Shown here: positions 56,215-64,000 of the stretch, in pieces
Layout of the letters: every line of letters begins with the position of its first letter
Position numbering within the stretch: the stretch's first letter is position 1
Assembly (NCBI RefSeq): GCF_001458435.1
Contig: NZ_CYSF01000007.1
Span: forward strand, 1-64,000
Reading direction: 5' to 3'
Source of the DNA: Thalassovita mediterranea
Lineage (GTDB): Bacteria; Pseudomonadota; Alphaproteobacteria; Rhodobacterales; Rhodobacteraceae
Length of the DNA stretch: 64,000 nucleotides
Made by a program: the position numbers and the translations under genes
The notes under the pieces: generated by a model
The model's database searches: none
The model's input: the letters and a program-made list of their open reading frames with translations, nothing else
Told to the model about the DNA's origin: nothing

Positions 56215-56922
56215 ATGGCCAAGACCCCGATTTGGAAGTCGATTTCGACGGCATTGAGTGGTGAGATTGCCGCCGGCCATTACCGCGCGGGGGACAAACT
56301 GCCGACCGAATCGCAACTGGCTGCACGGTTCAGCGTGAACCGCCATACGGTGCGCCGTGCGTTGCAGGCCTTGCAGGAACAGGGGCTGACGCAGTCCCGG
56401 CGCGGCGCGGGCGTGTTTGTGATGGCAGAGCCGACGGATTACCCCATCGGGCGGCGGGTGCGGTTTCACCAAAGCCTGCAGGCGGCGGGGCGGATGGCGA
56501 CCAAGAAGGTGCTGAACCTACAAACCCGCCCCTCGGATCAGGCGGAGGCAGAGGCGTTGGGCCTGGTCAAAGGGGATTCCGTGCATGTCTATGAAGGTGT
56601 TTCCATGGCGGATCATGTGCCCGTCGCATTGGCCCGCGCGGTGTTTCCAGCCATGCGGTTTCCAACACTGCCGGAAAATCTGGTAAACTTTGGATCCATA
56701 ACCGAGGCACTGGCCGCCGAAGGTGTAGCGGATTACACCCGTACCTCGACCCGCATCACGGCGGTGATCGCCGATGCAACACAGGCCAGCCAGTTGAACA
56801 TAACCGAAGGTGCACCCTTGCTGCGGACCAAGGCGATCAGCGTCGATGATCAGGGCCATACGGTCGAGTATGGTCATACGTGGTTCGTCGGGGATCGCAT
56901 GACCTTGGTGGTCGAAGGCTGA
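56215..56922 (+). CDS. phnF: GntR/HutC-type regulator PhnF
   Basis: A 235-residue regulator with an N-terminal winged helix (about 5-70, TESQLAARFSVNRHTVRRALQAL) and a UTRA effector domain (about 90-235). Its divergent position next to phnG and the adjacent perfect dyad suggest repression of the C-P lyase genes and autoregulation, with phosphonate or phosphate as effector. It is followed by phnM2 after 107 bp. Confidence 0.93.
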   Translation: MAKTPIWKSISTALSGEIAAGHYRAGDKLPTESQLAARFSVNRHTVRRALQALQEQGLTQSRRGAGVFVMAEPTDYPIGRRVRFHQSLQAAGRMATKKVLNLQTRPSDQAEAEALGLVKGDSVHVYEGVSMADHVPVALARAVFPAMRFPTLPENLVNFGSITEALAAEGVADYTRTSTRITAVIADATQASQLNITEGAPLLRTKAISVDDQGHTVEYGHTWFVGDRMTLVVEG

Positions 56923-57029
56923 AAAAAACGCACCTTTGGCGCTATTTCTTCGCGAAAACCCAACCGATCTGTCACCTCGTCGACATAGAAGCTGCGTAAT
57001 CAGGGGCAACTTTGTCATGAGGCAGGCAA

Positions 57030-58214
57030 ATGCAGCACCGACTCCCCCCTGTGCGTCTAACCGGCGCAACCGTCCTGCGTGACGGGGAAATGCAGAACCG
57101 ATCAGTAGTGATCGAAGATGGCCGGATCACCAAGGGCCCGCGCCCAGTGGTTGATCTGTCTGGTTTCTATATTTTGCCGGGGATCATTGACCTGCATGGC
57201 GATGCCTTTGAACGCCATATAGCGCCGCGCCCTTCGGCCCCGTTTCCGATTGAAACCGGCCTGCGGCTGACCGATCGCGATGCGGCCTCGAACGGGGTGA
57301 CGACTGCGTGGATGGCGCAAAGCTGGTCATGGGAAGGTGGCATGCGTGGCCCTGATTTCGCCGAAGATGTATTGGCGAAACTGGCGGCCTATCGTCCCCA
57401 TGCGTTGACCGATCTGCGCATCCAGATCCGCTATGAAACTCATATGGTCGACACGGTAGAACGCCTGCTGAGCGCGGTGCGCCGCTATGGCGTCGACTAT
57501 GTGGCTTTCAACAACCACATTGACGAAGCTTTTACTGGCGCGCAGGTCAATCCTGCGATGATTGCGCAATGGGCGGCCCGCAATGGCCGCACCGCCCGCG
57601 AACATCTGGCTGTGGTCGAAGAGGCCGCTGCCCGCGCGCCCGAAGTGCCGCGCAGTCTGTGCCGTTTGGCAGAGGCGTTCGATACGCTTGGCGTTCTGTA
57701 TGGATCGCATGATGACGCGACCGCCGAACAGCGTGAACACTACGCGATGATCGGGGCCCGAATTTGCGAATTCCCGACCGCTCGCCCGCCGGCTGCTGCA
57801 GCGGCGGCGATGGGCGATCCAATTCTGCTGGGCGCGCCGAATGTGGTGCGTGGCGGATCGCAGGCAGGCAACATTTCAGCCACGCATCTGATCCGTGAAG
57901 GGCTGTGCGACGCACTGGTGTCTGACTACTTCTACCCCGCGTTGTCGCAGGCGGCCTTTGCCTTGGTGGATCAGGGCGTTCTGTCGCTGCCTAAGGCCTG
58001 GGCGCTGATTTCCAAACGTCCGGCGGAAATCCTGCGGTTGGCAGATCGGGGTGTCATCGCCCCCGGCAAACGCGCGGATTTGGTCATCGTTCATCAGGAC
58101 CGTCGCACGGTTGAGGCGACGATCTGTGATGGTCGCCTCTCCTTCCTGACCGGGGAAGCGGCGCAGCGCTTTATGATGATGGGCCAAGATAATATGCCTC
58201 TGGCGGCGGAGTGA
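57030..58214 (+). CDS. phnM: Second, divergent PhnM-type amidohydrolase
   Basis: A 394-residue relative of PhnM1. Metal sites such as IDLHGDAFERHIAPRP, FNNHIDEAF, YGSHDD and VSDYFYPAL are present, but the MDHTPGQRQF segment of PhnM1 is replaced by NNHID. It may be a second triphosphate diphosphatase or a related hydrolase for other ribose phosphonates. AGGCAGG precedes ATG 57030. It is on the plus strand after phnF and followed by two terminators. Confidence 0.85.
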   Translation: MQHRLPPVRLTGATVLRDGEMQNRSVVIEDGRITKGPRPVVDLSGFYILPGIIDLHGDAFERHIAPRPSAPFPIETGLRLTDRDAASNGVTTAWMAQSWSWEGGMRGPDFAEDVLAKLAAYRPHALTDLRIQIRYETHMVDTVERLLSAVRRYGVDYVAFNNHIDEAFTGAQVNPAMIAQWAARNGRTAREHLAVVEEAAARAPEVPRSLCRLAEAFDTLGVLYGSHDDATAEQREHYAMIGARICEFPTARPPAAAAAAMGDPILLGAPNVVRGGSQAGNISATHLIREGLCDALVSDYFYPALSQAAFALVDQGVLSLPKAWALISKRPAEILRLADRGVIAPGKRADLVIVHQDRRTVEATICDGRLSFLTGEAAQRFMMMGQDNMPLAAE

Positions 58215-58265
58215 CGGCCCACTTCAGGCGTCACCGAATCGTTAAAAACAACGGGTAGTGTGAGG

Positions 58266-58293
58266 GTAAGGTGAGTGAGTGCACCTTACTTTT
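58266..58293 (+). terminator. First terminator after phnM2
   Basis: Perfect 8-bp stem (58266-58273 with 58282-58289), 8-base loop, TTTT tail, 51 bp after the phnM2 stop. Confidence 0.8.
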
Positions 58294-58332
58294 CATGACC
58301 TGTTTTTAGTCTATCCCCTTTTATCCCTAATC

Positions 58333-58362
58333 ATGCGGCCCTTTCCCCGGGGGCCGCATTTT
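58333..58362 (+). terminator. Second terminator after phnM2
   Basis: Perfect 9-bp stem (58333-58341 with 58351-58359), 9-base loop and TTTT tail. It may also serve the convergent hexapeptide transferase gene. Confidence 0.82.
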
Positions 58363-58380
58363 GGGTCTGTGGGGGATGTT

Positions 58381-59001
58381 TCAAGCGCCCTCATATTTCT
58401 CCAGAAACGCTTCGGCAGGCATGGCGCGGAAATCAGGTAGGGCGGCGCGCAGGCGGTCGTGATCCCAATCCCACCACGCCAACGCGATCATGCGATCTGC
58501 CACGGATTCAGAAAAGCGGCGGCGCAGGGGCTGGGCAGTGACACCGGCGACGATGGTGTAGGGGGCCACGTCCTTGGTCACGATGGCACCGGATGCGATG
58601 ATGGCGCCGTGGCCAATGCTGACCTCTGGCTTGACCTGCGCATTATGGCCGATCCAGACGTCATGGCCGATGGTGATACGGCGTGATGCACGGTGGGCAA
58701 AGAAATCCTCATCCACGCCCGCACCGTCCCAATAATCGTCGGATCGGTAGAGGAAGTGGTGCATGCTGGCAGTGTGCATCGGATGATCGGTGGCGCCAAG
58801 GCGCACGTAGCTGGCGATATTGGCGAACTTGCCTACATCGGTGTTCGCCACATCCGCGTAGCGGTCACAGTAGGAATAATCACCAAAGGTGCTGTTCTGA
58901 ATGCGGCTGCCGCGCCCCACCTCACAGTAGGTGCCAAAGGTGGTGGCCTTTACCTCTGCCTCTGGGTGCAAAAACGGTGTGTCAGCGCTTAATCTGGGCA
59001 T
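58381..59001 (-). CDS. Hexapeptide-repeat acyltransferase of phosphonate metabolism
   Basis: A 206-residue left-handed beta-helix protein with hexapeptide-type repeats (IGHDVWIGHNAQVKPEVSIG, then GHGAIIASGAIVTKDVAPYTIV), like chloramphenicol/virginiamycin-type acetyltransferases. A related family is characteristically encoded in phn loci, with unknown acceptor; acetylation of an aminoalkylphosphonate is a guess. It follows phnE1 by 79 bp across a terminator, so it may have its own promoter or rely on read-through. Confidence 0.85.
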   Translation of the reverse strand: MPRLSADTPFLHPEAEVKATTFGTYCEVGRGSRIQNSTFGDYSYCDRYADVANTDVGKFANIASYVRLGATDHPMHTASMHHFLYRSDDYWDGAGVDEDFFAHRASRRITIGHDVWIGHNAQVKPEVSIGHGAIIASGAIVTKDVAPYTIVAGVTAQPLRRRFSESVADRMIALAWWDWDHDRLRAALPDFRAMPAEAFLEKYEGA

Positions 59002-59020
59002 TGGTCGTGTCCTTTTCTGT

Positions 59021-59051
59021 AAAAAAGCCCGCCAGCGGAAAACCGGCGGGC
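59021..59051 (-). terminator. Terminator of the phnCDEE operon
   Basis: On the minus strand a perfect 7-bp GC stem (59027-59033 with 59045-59051) with an 11-base loop is followed by six U, 30 bp after the phnE1 stop. Confidence 0.88.
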
Positions 59052-59080
59052 CCTAGATCAAAGAGGAAGGGGGAGGATCC

Positions 59081-60391
59081 TTACCCCTTGATCAATTTGC
59101 GGCGCAGGATGCCGGACAGCCAGTCCATCATCATCACCATAACGATGATCAGCACGATGTAGTAAGACACTTCTTCCCAGTCTTTCTGTGTGATGATCGC
59201 CTGTGTCAGCAAAAGGCCGATGCCGCCGCCGGTGATCGCACCGATGATGGTGGCGGACCGGGTGTTGGATTCGAGGAAGTACAGAACCTGACTCAGCAAG
59301 ATCGGGGTTACTTGCGGCAGCACGCCAAAACGGTAGCGTTGCAGCGGCTTGGCGCCGGTGGACTGGATGCCCTCAATCTGTTTTCCGTCGACGTTTTCCA
59401 GCGCCTCAGAGAACATCTTGCCGAAGCTGCCGGTGTCGGTGATCAGGATCGCCAATGCGCCGGTCAGCGGGCCGGGGCCAAAGGCGCGGGATAGGACGAT
59501 GGTCCAGATCAGCGCGTCCACCCCACGGAAGAAGTCGAACACCCGGCGCATGGCAAAGCGCAGCGCCATCAAGGGCGCGAAGTTCTTGGCCGCCAGAAAG
59601 GCCAGCGGCAGGGACACAATCGCCGCACCAAAGGTGCCGAGGAAGGCCATCAGGATGGTTTCAAAGATCGCCCATGCCACATCCGCATGACGCCACATCT
59701 TGTTGTTCCAGAAATCGCTGACAATCGCCCCTGCCTCGCCGGTGACGGCGCGGCTCAGCACCTCGCCCCAGCCCATGGTGTGATACGGGCTGTCGAGGGT
59801 GAAGAAGAACAGCTCCCAGCCGTAGTTGTATTTGAACACCTCGGACCGGTTGCGGGTCACTGTCAGACGGCCTGCATCGGTGTAGACCGCCAGACGGTTT
59901 TTCGATGCGTTGATCCAATCGGGCAGATCGCCTGCGGGGAATTGTGCCTGCACGCCACGGCGGCCGGGTTCGGTGACGATCAACCCGTAGCCTGGAACAT
60001 CATAGGTCACCTGCGTTTCACCAAAGGTGACGACATGGCCGTCGCCCAGATCAATCACAGTATCGGTGCCCTGATCAGAGCCCAGTGTTACCCAATCGGG
60101 GGACTGACCGTCAGGGTAGGCGCCCTTACGTTCGCCCTCGATCGCGATGGACACTGCGGCGCTGCGGTTGTCGCGGGTGACGTGGGTTTTGTAGCTGTAG
60201 CTGTCACGCACCAGCGTTTTGCCGTTGTCCAGATTGGCGCGACCCGACAGGCCCGCCATGTCAAAGGCAAAGAAAATGTAGACGAAATAGGCTAGCACCA
60301 GCGCAGGCAGGCCAAAGGCCATGAGGCGTTTGCGCCAGAACAGCGTGTCGATCTGCGGTTTCAGCGCAGTTGCATCGGCGGTCATGGTCAT
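59081..60391 (-). CDS. phnE: Phosphonate ABC transporter permease PhnE1, with large periplasmic insert
   Basis: A 436-residue permease, much longer than the usual 260-300. After one helix (about 27-47, MAFGLPALVLAYFVYIFFA) there is a soluble, probably periplasmic segment of about 170 residues with many beta-prone stretches. It is followed by the standard permease core (about 240-430), including the coupling-loop region EALENVDGKQIEGIQSTGA. The insert's function is unknown. Start ATG 60391 overlaps the phnE2 stop by 4 bp. Confidence 0.9.
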   Translation of the reverse strand: MTMTADATALKPQIDTLFWRKRLMAFGLPALVLAYFVYIFFAFDMAGLSGRANLDNGKTLVRDSYSYKTHVTRDNRSAAVSIAIEGERKGAYPDGQSPDWVTLGSDQGTDTVIDLGDGHVVTFGETQVTYDVPGYGLIVTEPGRRGVQAQFPAGDLPDWINASKNRLAVYTDAGRLTVTRNRSEVFKYNYGWELFFFTLDSPYHTMGWGEVLSRAVTGEAGAIVSDFWNNKMWRHADVAWAIFETILMAFLGTFGAAIVSLPLAFLAAKNFAPLMALRFAMRRVFDFFRGVDALIWTIVLSRAFGPGPLTGALAILITDTGSFGKMFSEALENVDGKQIEGIQSTGAKPLQRYRFGVLPQVTPILLSQVLYFLESNTRSATIIGAITGGGIGLLLTQAIITQKDWEEVSYYIVLIIVMVMMMDWLSGILRRKLIKG

Positions 60392-61269
60392 TGGGTGGCC
60401 TCTTTCAGCTTGGCACCATGAGTCAGGCGGTGGCGCACTTCGGATGACAGCTGGTCCACAATCACGATGGTGGCAAACAGCAGGATAAAGATGGCGGCGG
60501 CCTCATCATATTGGCCTTTGCCCCAGGACATGGCGTTCTTCAGCTCGTAGCCAATGCCGCCTGCACCAACAAAGCCAAGGATGGCAGAGGCGCGGATGTT
60601 TACCTCAAACCGCAGCAGCGCGTAGCTGAGGAAGTTGGGCATTACCTGTGGCAGAACCCCTAGGATCATGCGCTGCGACCAGCTGGCGCCGACCGATTGC
60701 AACCCTTCGACGGGTTTGAGGGAGGCGTTTTCATTCACCTCTGAAAACAGTTTGCCAAGTGCGCCAGCCGTGTGCAGCGAAATGGCGATCATCGCAGGAA
60801 CCGGACCGCCACCAAGGATGAAGATCAACACCAGCGCGATGACGATTTCAGGGATGGCGCGGGTGATGTCCATTATGCGCCGGAACAGCGGGATCAGGCG
60901 TGGCCAGCGGGCCAGCCCACGGGTCGACAGTAGCGACAGAACAATCGCCGCCATCGCGCCCAGCAGGGTCGAGGCGCCGGCAATGTTGATCGTTTCAATC
61001 AGCGAAGGCAGGAATTTCACAAAATGGGCCGGCATTTCCGCCAGCTTTTGTCCGGCTTCGCCCAGCACCTCGGCGGGGAAGTCGAACAGACGGTGCAATC
61101 CGTCAAAGAAGCCACCCGCGTTGCGGTCATCGGCAGTGCGGAAACCTGCAACCATCAAGGCCACAAACACCGCCAGCGTAATGGCGCTATAGGTGCGGCG
61201 ACGACGGGTCATTTCCAGATAATGGGTGCGGATGTCCGCAATCGGCGCATCGGCGGTTAGATCGGCCAT
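60388..61269 (-). CDS. phnE: Phosphonate ABC transporter permease PhnE2
   Basis: A 293-residue inner-membrane permease with about six helices and the ABC-coupling motif region EVNENASLKPVEGLQSVGAS. Together with PhnE1 it forms the channel for phosphonate uptake. It overlaps phnE1 by 4 bp and follows phnD by 67 bp across a hairpin. Confidence 0.95.
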   Translation of the reverse strand: MADLTADAPIADIRTHYLEMTRRRRTYSAITLAVFVALMVAGFRTADDRNAGGFFDGLHRLFDFPAEVLGEAGQKLAEMPAHFVKFLPSLIETINIAGASTLLGAMAAIVLSLLSTRGLARWPRLIPLFRRIMDITRAIPEIVIALVLIFILGGGPVPAMIAISLHTAGALGKLFSEVNENASLKPVEGLQSVGASWSQRMILGVLPQVMPNFLSYALLRFEVNIRASAILGFVGAGGIGYELKNAMSWGKGQYDEAAAIFILLFATIVIVDQLSSEVRHRLTHGAKLKEATQ

Positions 61270-61287
61270 AGGGAATACCTCAAGTAA

Positions 61288-61321
61288 AAACAGGCCCCGG
61301 CATGAAATGCGGGGCCTGTTT
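61288..61321 (-). terminator. Intra-operon terminator-like hairpin between phnD and phnE2
   Basis: A perfect 12-bp stem (61288-61299 with 61310-61321) with a 10-base loop lies 15 bp after the phnD stop; on the minus strand it is followed by a short U-run. It probably lets much of the transcript stop after the binding-protein gene. Confidence 0.75.
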
Positions 61322-61336
61322 CAAGAAAGGGAAAGC

Positions 61337-62245
61337 TTAGTTGGACTTCAGCTTGCGCGCTTCGATGATGACTTCGTAGGCGTCATGACCGATGGGCTGA
61401 ACGCCTTTGGCTTCGCCGGACAGAACGCCGTAGGCGCAATCAGGGTCGATGGAGGGCATGGAGGCCATCAGTGCGGTGAATTTCACCTTCACATCTTCGG
61501 GCAGTGCTTTGCGCAGCACGATGGGGCCTTCGGGGATCGGCTTGGATTTCCAGATCTGAACCAGCTCGTTCATGTCAACCAGACCGGCGTCAACCGCACG
61601 ACGCAGGGCGCCGGAGTTGTAGCCATCTTCCCATTCGCCCAGGCCGTCGGCCCAGGTGACGCCGCCGTCGAAGTCGCCGTTGTAAACGCCAACGATGGTC
61701 TGTTCATGACCGCCGGAGAATTTGACTTCACCGAAGTAGTCGCCGGATTCCATGGTGGCACCGGTGATTGCGGGGATTTCGATCGAGGGGATCAGGAAGC
61801 CGGAGGTGGAGTTCGGGTCACCGAAGCCGAAGGTTTTGCCCTTCATTGCGTCCAGCGATTCAATGCCGCTGTCTTTGCGCGCAAAACCGATGGAGTGGTA
61901 GCCGTAGCCGCCGTCCACGTTCACCTTCACCAGGATCGGCTCAACCGCTTCGGGGTCGGACAGGTAGGTTTTTGCGTAGCCCGATGCGCCCAGCCATGCC
62001 ATGTCGATGGTGCCGCCCAGCAGACCCTGAATAACGCCGTTGTAGTCCGCAGGAGCGAAGAGTTTGGTGGGAACACCCAGCACTTCTTCGGTTTTGGCGC
62101 GCAGGCACTCGTTGTTGTTCAGACGGTCTTGGGCGTTTTCGCCACCCAGCAGGCCGATGCGGAATTCGGTGATGCCTTTGTCCTCGGCCAGTACGGGCGT
62201 GGTCAGGGCGGTGGTGGCCAGAACGGCCGCGATCAGTTTTTTCAT
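61337..62245 (-). CDS. phnD: Phosphonate ABC transporter substrate-binding protein PhnD
   Basis: A 302-residue periplasmic protein with a signal peptide (MKKLIAAVLATTALTTPVLA, cut before ED). The mature part has the PhnD-type ligand segments (IDMAWLGASGYAKTYL, GFGDPNSTSGFLIPS). GGAGAGAGAAG before ATG 62245 fixes the start; the open frame goes on to 62302. A perfect 7-bp hairpin (62267-62284) lies between it and phnC. Confidence 0.95.
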   Translation of the reverse strand: MKKLIAAVLATTALTTPVLAEDKGITEFRIGLLGGENAQDRLNNNECLRAKTEEVLGVPTKLFAPADYNGVIQGLLGGTIDMAWLGASGYAKTYLSDPEAVEPILVKVNVDGGYGYHSIGFARKDSGIESLDAMKGKTFGFGDPNSTSGFLIPSIEIPAITGATMESGDYFGEVKFSGGHEQTIVGVYNGDFDGGVTWADGLGEWEDGYNSGALRRAVDAGLVDMNELVQIWKSKPIPEGPIVLRKALPEDVKVKFTALMASMPSIDPDCAYGVLSGEAKGVQPIGHDAYEVIIEARKLKSN

Positions 62246-62321
62246 CTTCTCTCTCCGATGTTGAACCCTGCCGGTCGCGGCAGGAGATGAAAACTTGGTC
62301 AATCGTTAATGTGGTAGGTCG

Positions 62322-63131
62322 TTACGCAGGCACGGCCGCAGGGCGCGGGGTGTTTAGTGCCTCGATCGAGGTGCTGGTCGCGGCCTCGGAAAAACTGGCG
62401 TCTGCGCCGTAGATGTCGCGGGCGGCACCGGTGGTCAGCTGATCTGGTGTGCCGTCAAAGACCACACGGCCATGGCGCATGCCGATTACGCGGTCACAGT
62501 AGCGGCGCGCAGTGTCCAGCGTGTGTAGGTTGGCAATGACCAGGCGGCCATCTTCGTCGTGCAGGCGGCGCAGGTCGTCCATCACGATCTGGGCGTTCAT
62601 CGGGTCCAGCGAGGCGATAGGTTCGTCGGCCAGCACAATTTTCGGATCCTGCATGACTGCACGGGCAATCGCCACACGCTGCTGCTGACCGCCAGACAGG
62701 GCCTCAGCCCGTTTGGCGGCGTGGCCAGCGATGCCGAGGCGTTCCAGAATATCCAGCGCCCGGTGAATGTCAGAGGTGGGGTAGAGGTTGAACAGCGTTG
62801 CTGTAGTGGAGCGTTTGTTCAACGTGCCGTGCAGAACGTTGCTGACAACATCCATACGGGGCACCAGGTTGAACTGCTGAAAGATCATCGCGCAGTCAGC
62901 CTGCCAGCGACGTTTGTCCGCACCTTGCAGGCTGGTCACATCCTGACCGTCAAAGAGGATGCGACCGGAACTTGCGTCTTCCAGACGGTTCAGCATCCGC
63001 AGCATGGTGGATTTACCTGCGCCCGATGCGCCGATCACGCCGATCATCATCGGCTTGTCCACTTTGATCGACACATTGTCGACGGCGGTGTTGGCGCCAA
63101 AGATCTTGGTCAGGTTTTCAATGTTCAGCAT
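62322..63131 (-). CDS. phnC: Phosphonate ABC transporter ATP-binding protein PhnC
   Basis: A 269-residue ATPase that energises phosphonate import. Walker A is [13 protein letters not shown], signature [11 protein letters not shown], Walker [13 protein letters not shown]. It opens the phnC-D-E2-E1 operon on the minus strand and is preceded by a Pho-box-like array about 55 bp upstream. Confidence 0.96.
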   Translation of the reverse strand: MLNIENLTKIFGANTAVDNVSIKVDKPMMIGVIGASGAGKSTMLRMLNRLEDASSGRILFDGQDVTSLQGADKRRWQADCAMIFQQFNLVPRMDVVSNVLHGTLNKRSTTATLFNLYPTSDIHRALDILERLGIAGHAAKRAEALSGGQQQRVAIARAVMQDPKIVLADEPIASLDPMNAQIVMDDLRRLHDEDGRLVIANLHTLDTARRYCDRVIGMRHGRVVFDGTPDQLTTGAARDIYGADASFSEAATSTSIEALNTPRPAAVPA

Positions 63132-63185
63132 GGTCTGTCCCCAGTTCGTTAGGGCAGCCTGCTAAAGCCGTCAGAAGTCGCTAAA

Positions 63186-63214
63186 TTGACAATTCAATAA
63201 AAGTTTTATGACGT
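63186..63214 (-). promoter_or_regulatory. Pho-box-like array upstream of phnC
   Basis: On the minus strand three heptamers, ACGTCAT, CTTTTAT and TTGTCAA, lie at an exact 11-bp period with 4-bp AT-rich spacers; each fits 5 of 7 bases of the PhoB half-site CTGTCAT. The array ends 55 bp before the phnC ATG. Confidence 0.55.
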
Positions 63215-63240
63215 GGGAGGGTGGCGCAGCGATAAGGGTG

Positions 63241-63873
63241 TCAGTCCTGCGAACGCAGTGCTGATCGTAGTAGATGCCCCGGCAACACAGCGAAACTAAG
63301 CCCATAGCGTTGCATCAAGCGGCCGGGATCACCAATCAAACGCCACAGCCATTCCATCGCCATTTTCCGCACCCACATGGGCGCCCGGATTTGTTCACCC
63401 GACAGGAAATCTAGCCCTGCACCGATGGACACGAACCCCAACTCTGGGGTCAGTTCGCGGCCATAGGCGGCAAACAATTCCTGTTTCGGTGCGCCAAGTG
63501 CCAGATAGCACAGGCGCGCGCCTGATGCCTTGGCCGCGCGTAGAATCTCGGCTGCCTCTTCGCCTGTAGGGTCAAAACCCATTGGCGGGGCGTGCTGGTA
63601 GGATATCTTCAATTTGGGCTGTTCGTGTTGCATCACGTCTGCAGCCGCAGCCAAACCTTCTTCGTGGCCCCCGATCAGTGCGACGGGAATATCGTTGTCT
63701 GCGCAAAACCGGGCGATCGGCAAAACCATGTTGGACCCCGGCATCAGATCAACGGGTTGCCCGGCCAGACGGGACATCCAAACGATCGGGTTTCCATCCG
63801 CTACCACAAAATCATGTTTCCGATAGGCAGACTGAAAGGCGGAATCTCTTCCCAATTTGACGAGGTGGTCCAT
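63241..63873 (-). CDS. WecG/TagA/CpsF-family glycosyltransferase, 5' part interrupted by TAG
   Basis: A family that transfers N-acetylmannosaminuronic acid, ManNAc or similar sugars to lipid-linked acceptors. The ATG-started frame gives 210 residues: MDHLVKLGRDSAFQSAY, DFVVADGNPIVWMSR, LALGAPKQELFAA and VSIGAGLDFLSGE are family motifs. The coding frame continues upstream to an ATG at 63993 (250 codons), with family-like sequence (INSYAISVNT; HFDAGEGFALATLN) on both sides of a single TAG at 63916-63918. The gene is therefore either a nonsense mutant, a sequencing error or starts late. It may serve the glycan genes elsewhere in the window. Confidence 0.8.
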   Translation of the reverse strand: MDHLVKLGRDSAFQSAYRKHDFVVADGNPIVWMSRLAGQPVDLMPGSNMVLPIARFCADNDIPVALIGGHEEGLAAAADVMQHEQPKLKISYQHAPPMGFDPTGEEAAEILRAAKASGARLCYLALGAPKQELFAAYGRELTPELGFVSIGAGLDFLSGEQIRAPMWVRKMAMEWLWRLIGDPGRLMQRYGLSFAVLPGHLLRSALRSQD

Positions 63874-64000
63874 GTTCAGCGTCGCCAGTGCGAATCCTTC
63901 ACCAGCATCGAAATGCTATGACATTCGTTGCTGTAGGTCTTGCCAGGTCGGTGTATTCACCGAAATTGCGTAACTGTTTATCCAGAACTTCATCCAGATA

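Noticed and set aside
47542-63131. Recent horizontal island carrying the phn locus
   Set aside because: No integrase, tRNA edge, insertion sequence or clear shift in base composition was seen at either boundary.

Overview
The window is ordinary chromosomal DNA of a marine-type alphaproteobacterium, most likely a Rhodobacterales (Roseobacter-group) species. Pointers are GC-rich coding DNA with long antisense open frames, an alphaproteobacterial heat-shock promoter pattern at dnaK, the gyrB-recF-dnaN-dnaA-rpsT block, lptCAB with hpf and ptsN, glcB-glcG with a divergent IclR regulator, and a C-P lyase locus carrying a DUF1045 gene and a hexapeptide transferase. This assignment rests on gene content read by eye; no database search was run. 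No tRNA, rRNA, CRISPR array, insertion sequence or prophage was seen.

Layout. 1-5.0 kb: the 3' part of secA (with an in-frame TAG near the window edge), two exported proteins, radC. 5.2-9.6 kb: a small orphan gene, dnaK-dnaJ, alkB. 9.6-19.3 kb: a surface-glycan region (ABC-2 permease, cysQ, four glycosyltransferase-type genes, galU, a two-unit sulfotransferase) that looks built to make a sulfated polysaccharide, with CysQ clearing the PAP by-product. 19.3-23.3 kb: ptsN, hpf, lptB-lptA-lptC and a short RNase D. 23.3-24.6 kb: a gene-poor stretch with a candidate small RNA, then a LuxR-type response regulator. 24.8-28.3 kb: IclR regulator, malate synthase G, GlcG. 28.4-30.2 kb: small enzymes and exported proteins. 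30.6-35.8 kb: a tightly overlapping exopolysaccharide operon (helper protein, O-antigen ligase/polymerase, PPP-type phosphatase, Wzc/ExoP-type tyrosine autokinase). 35.9-43.3 kb: gyrB, recF, dnaN, dnaA, rpsT. 43.5-47.6 kb: enoyl-CoA hydratase, mutM, ubiE, ubiB. 47.5-63.1 kb: a phosphonate uptake and C-P lyase locus. 63.2-64 kb: a WecG/TagA-type glycosyltransferase whose frame is interrupted by TAG.

The phosphonate locus is the most system-like part. phnG-H-I-[HAD]-J-K-L-N form one translationally coupled operon on the minus strand, phnC-D-E-E a second, and phnF-phnM2 run on the plus strand. phnM1 and a DUF1045 2H-phosphoesterase gene sit at the far end. No phnP is present; the 2H phosphoesterase is a plausible replacement for its cyclic phosphodiesterase step. 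Pho-box-like repeats lie upstream of both minus-strand operons, and a perfect 10-bp dyad beside phnF is a good candidate for its operator, suggesting PhoB activation combined with PhnF repression.

Other signals worth following are six GANTC (CcrM) sites in 123 bp upstream of dnaA, an IclR-type operator between iclR and glcB, a perfect long-stem terminator hairpin ending a candidate sRNA, and two nonsense codons in otherwise intact genes at the two ends of the window.
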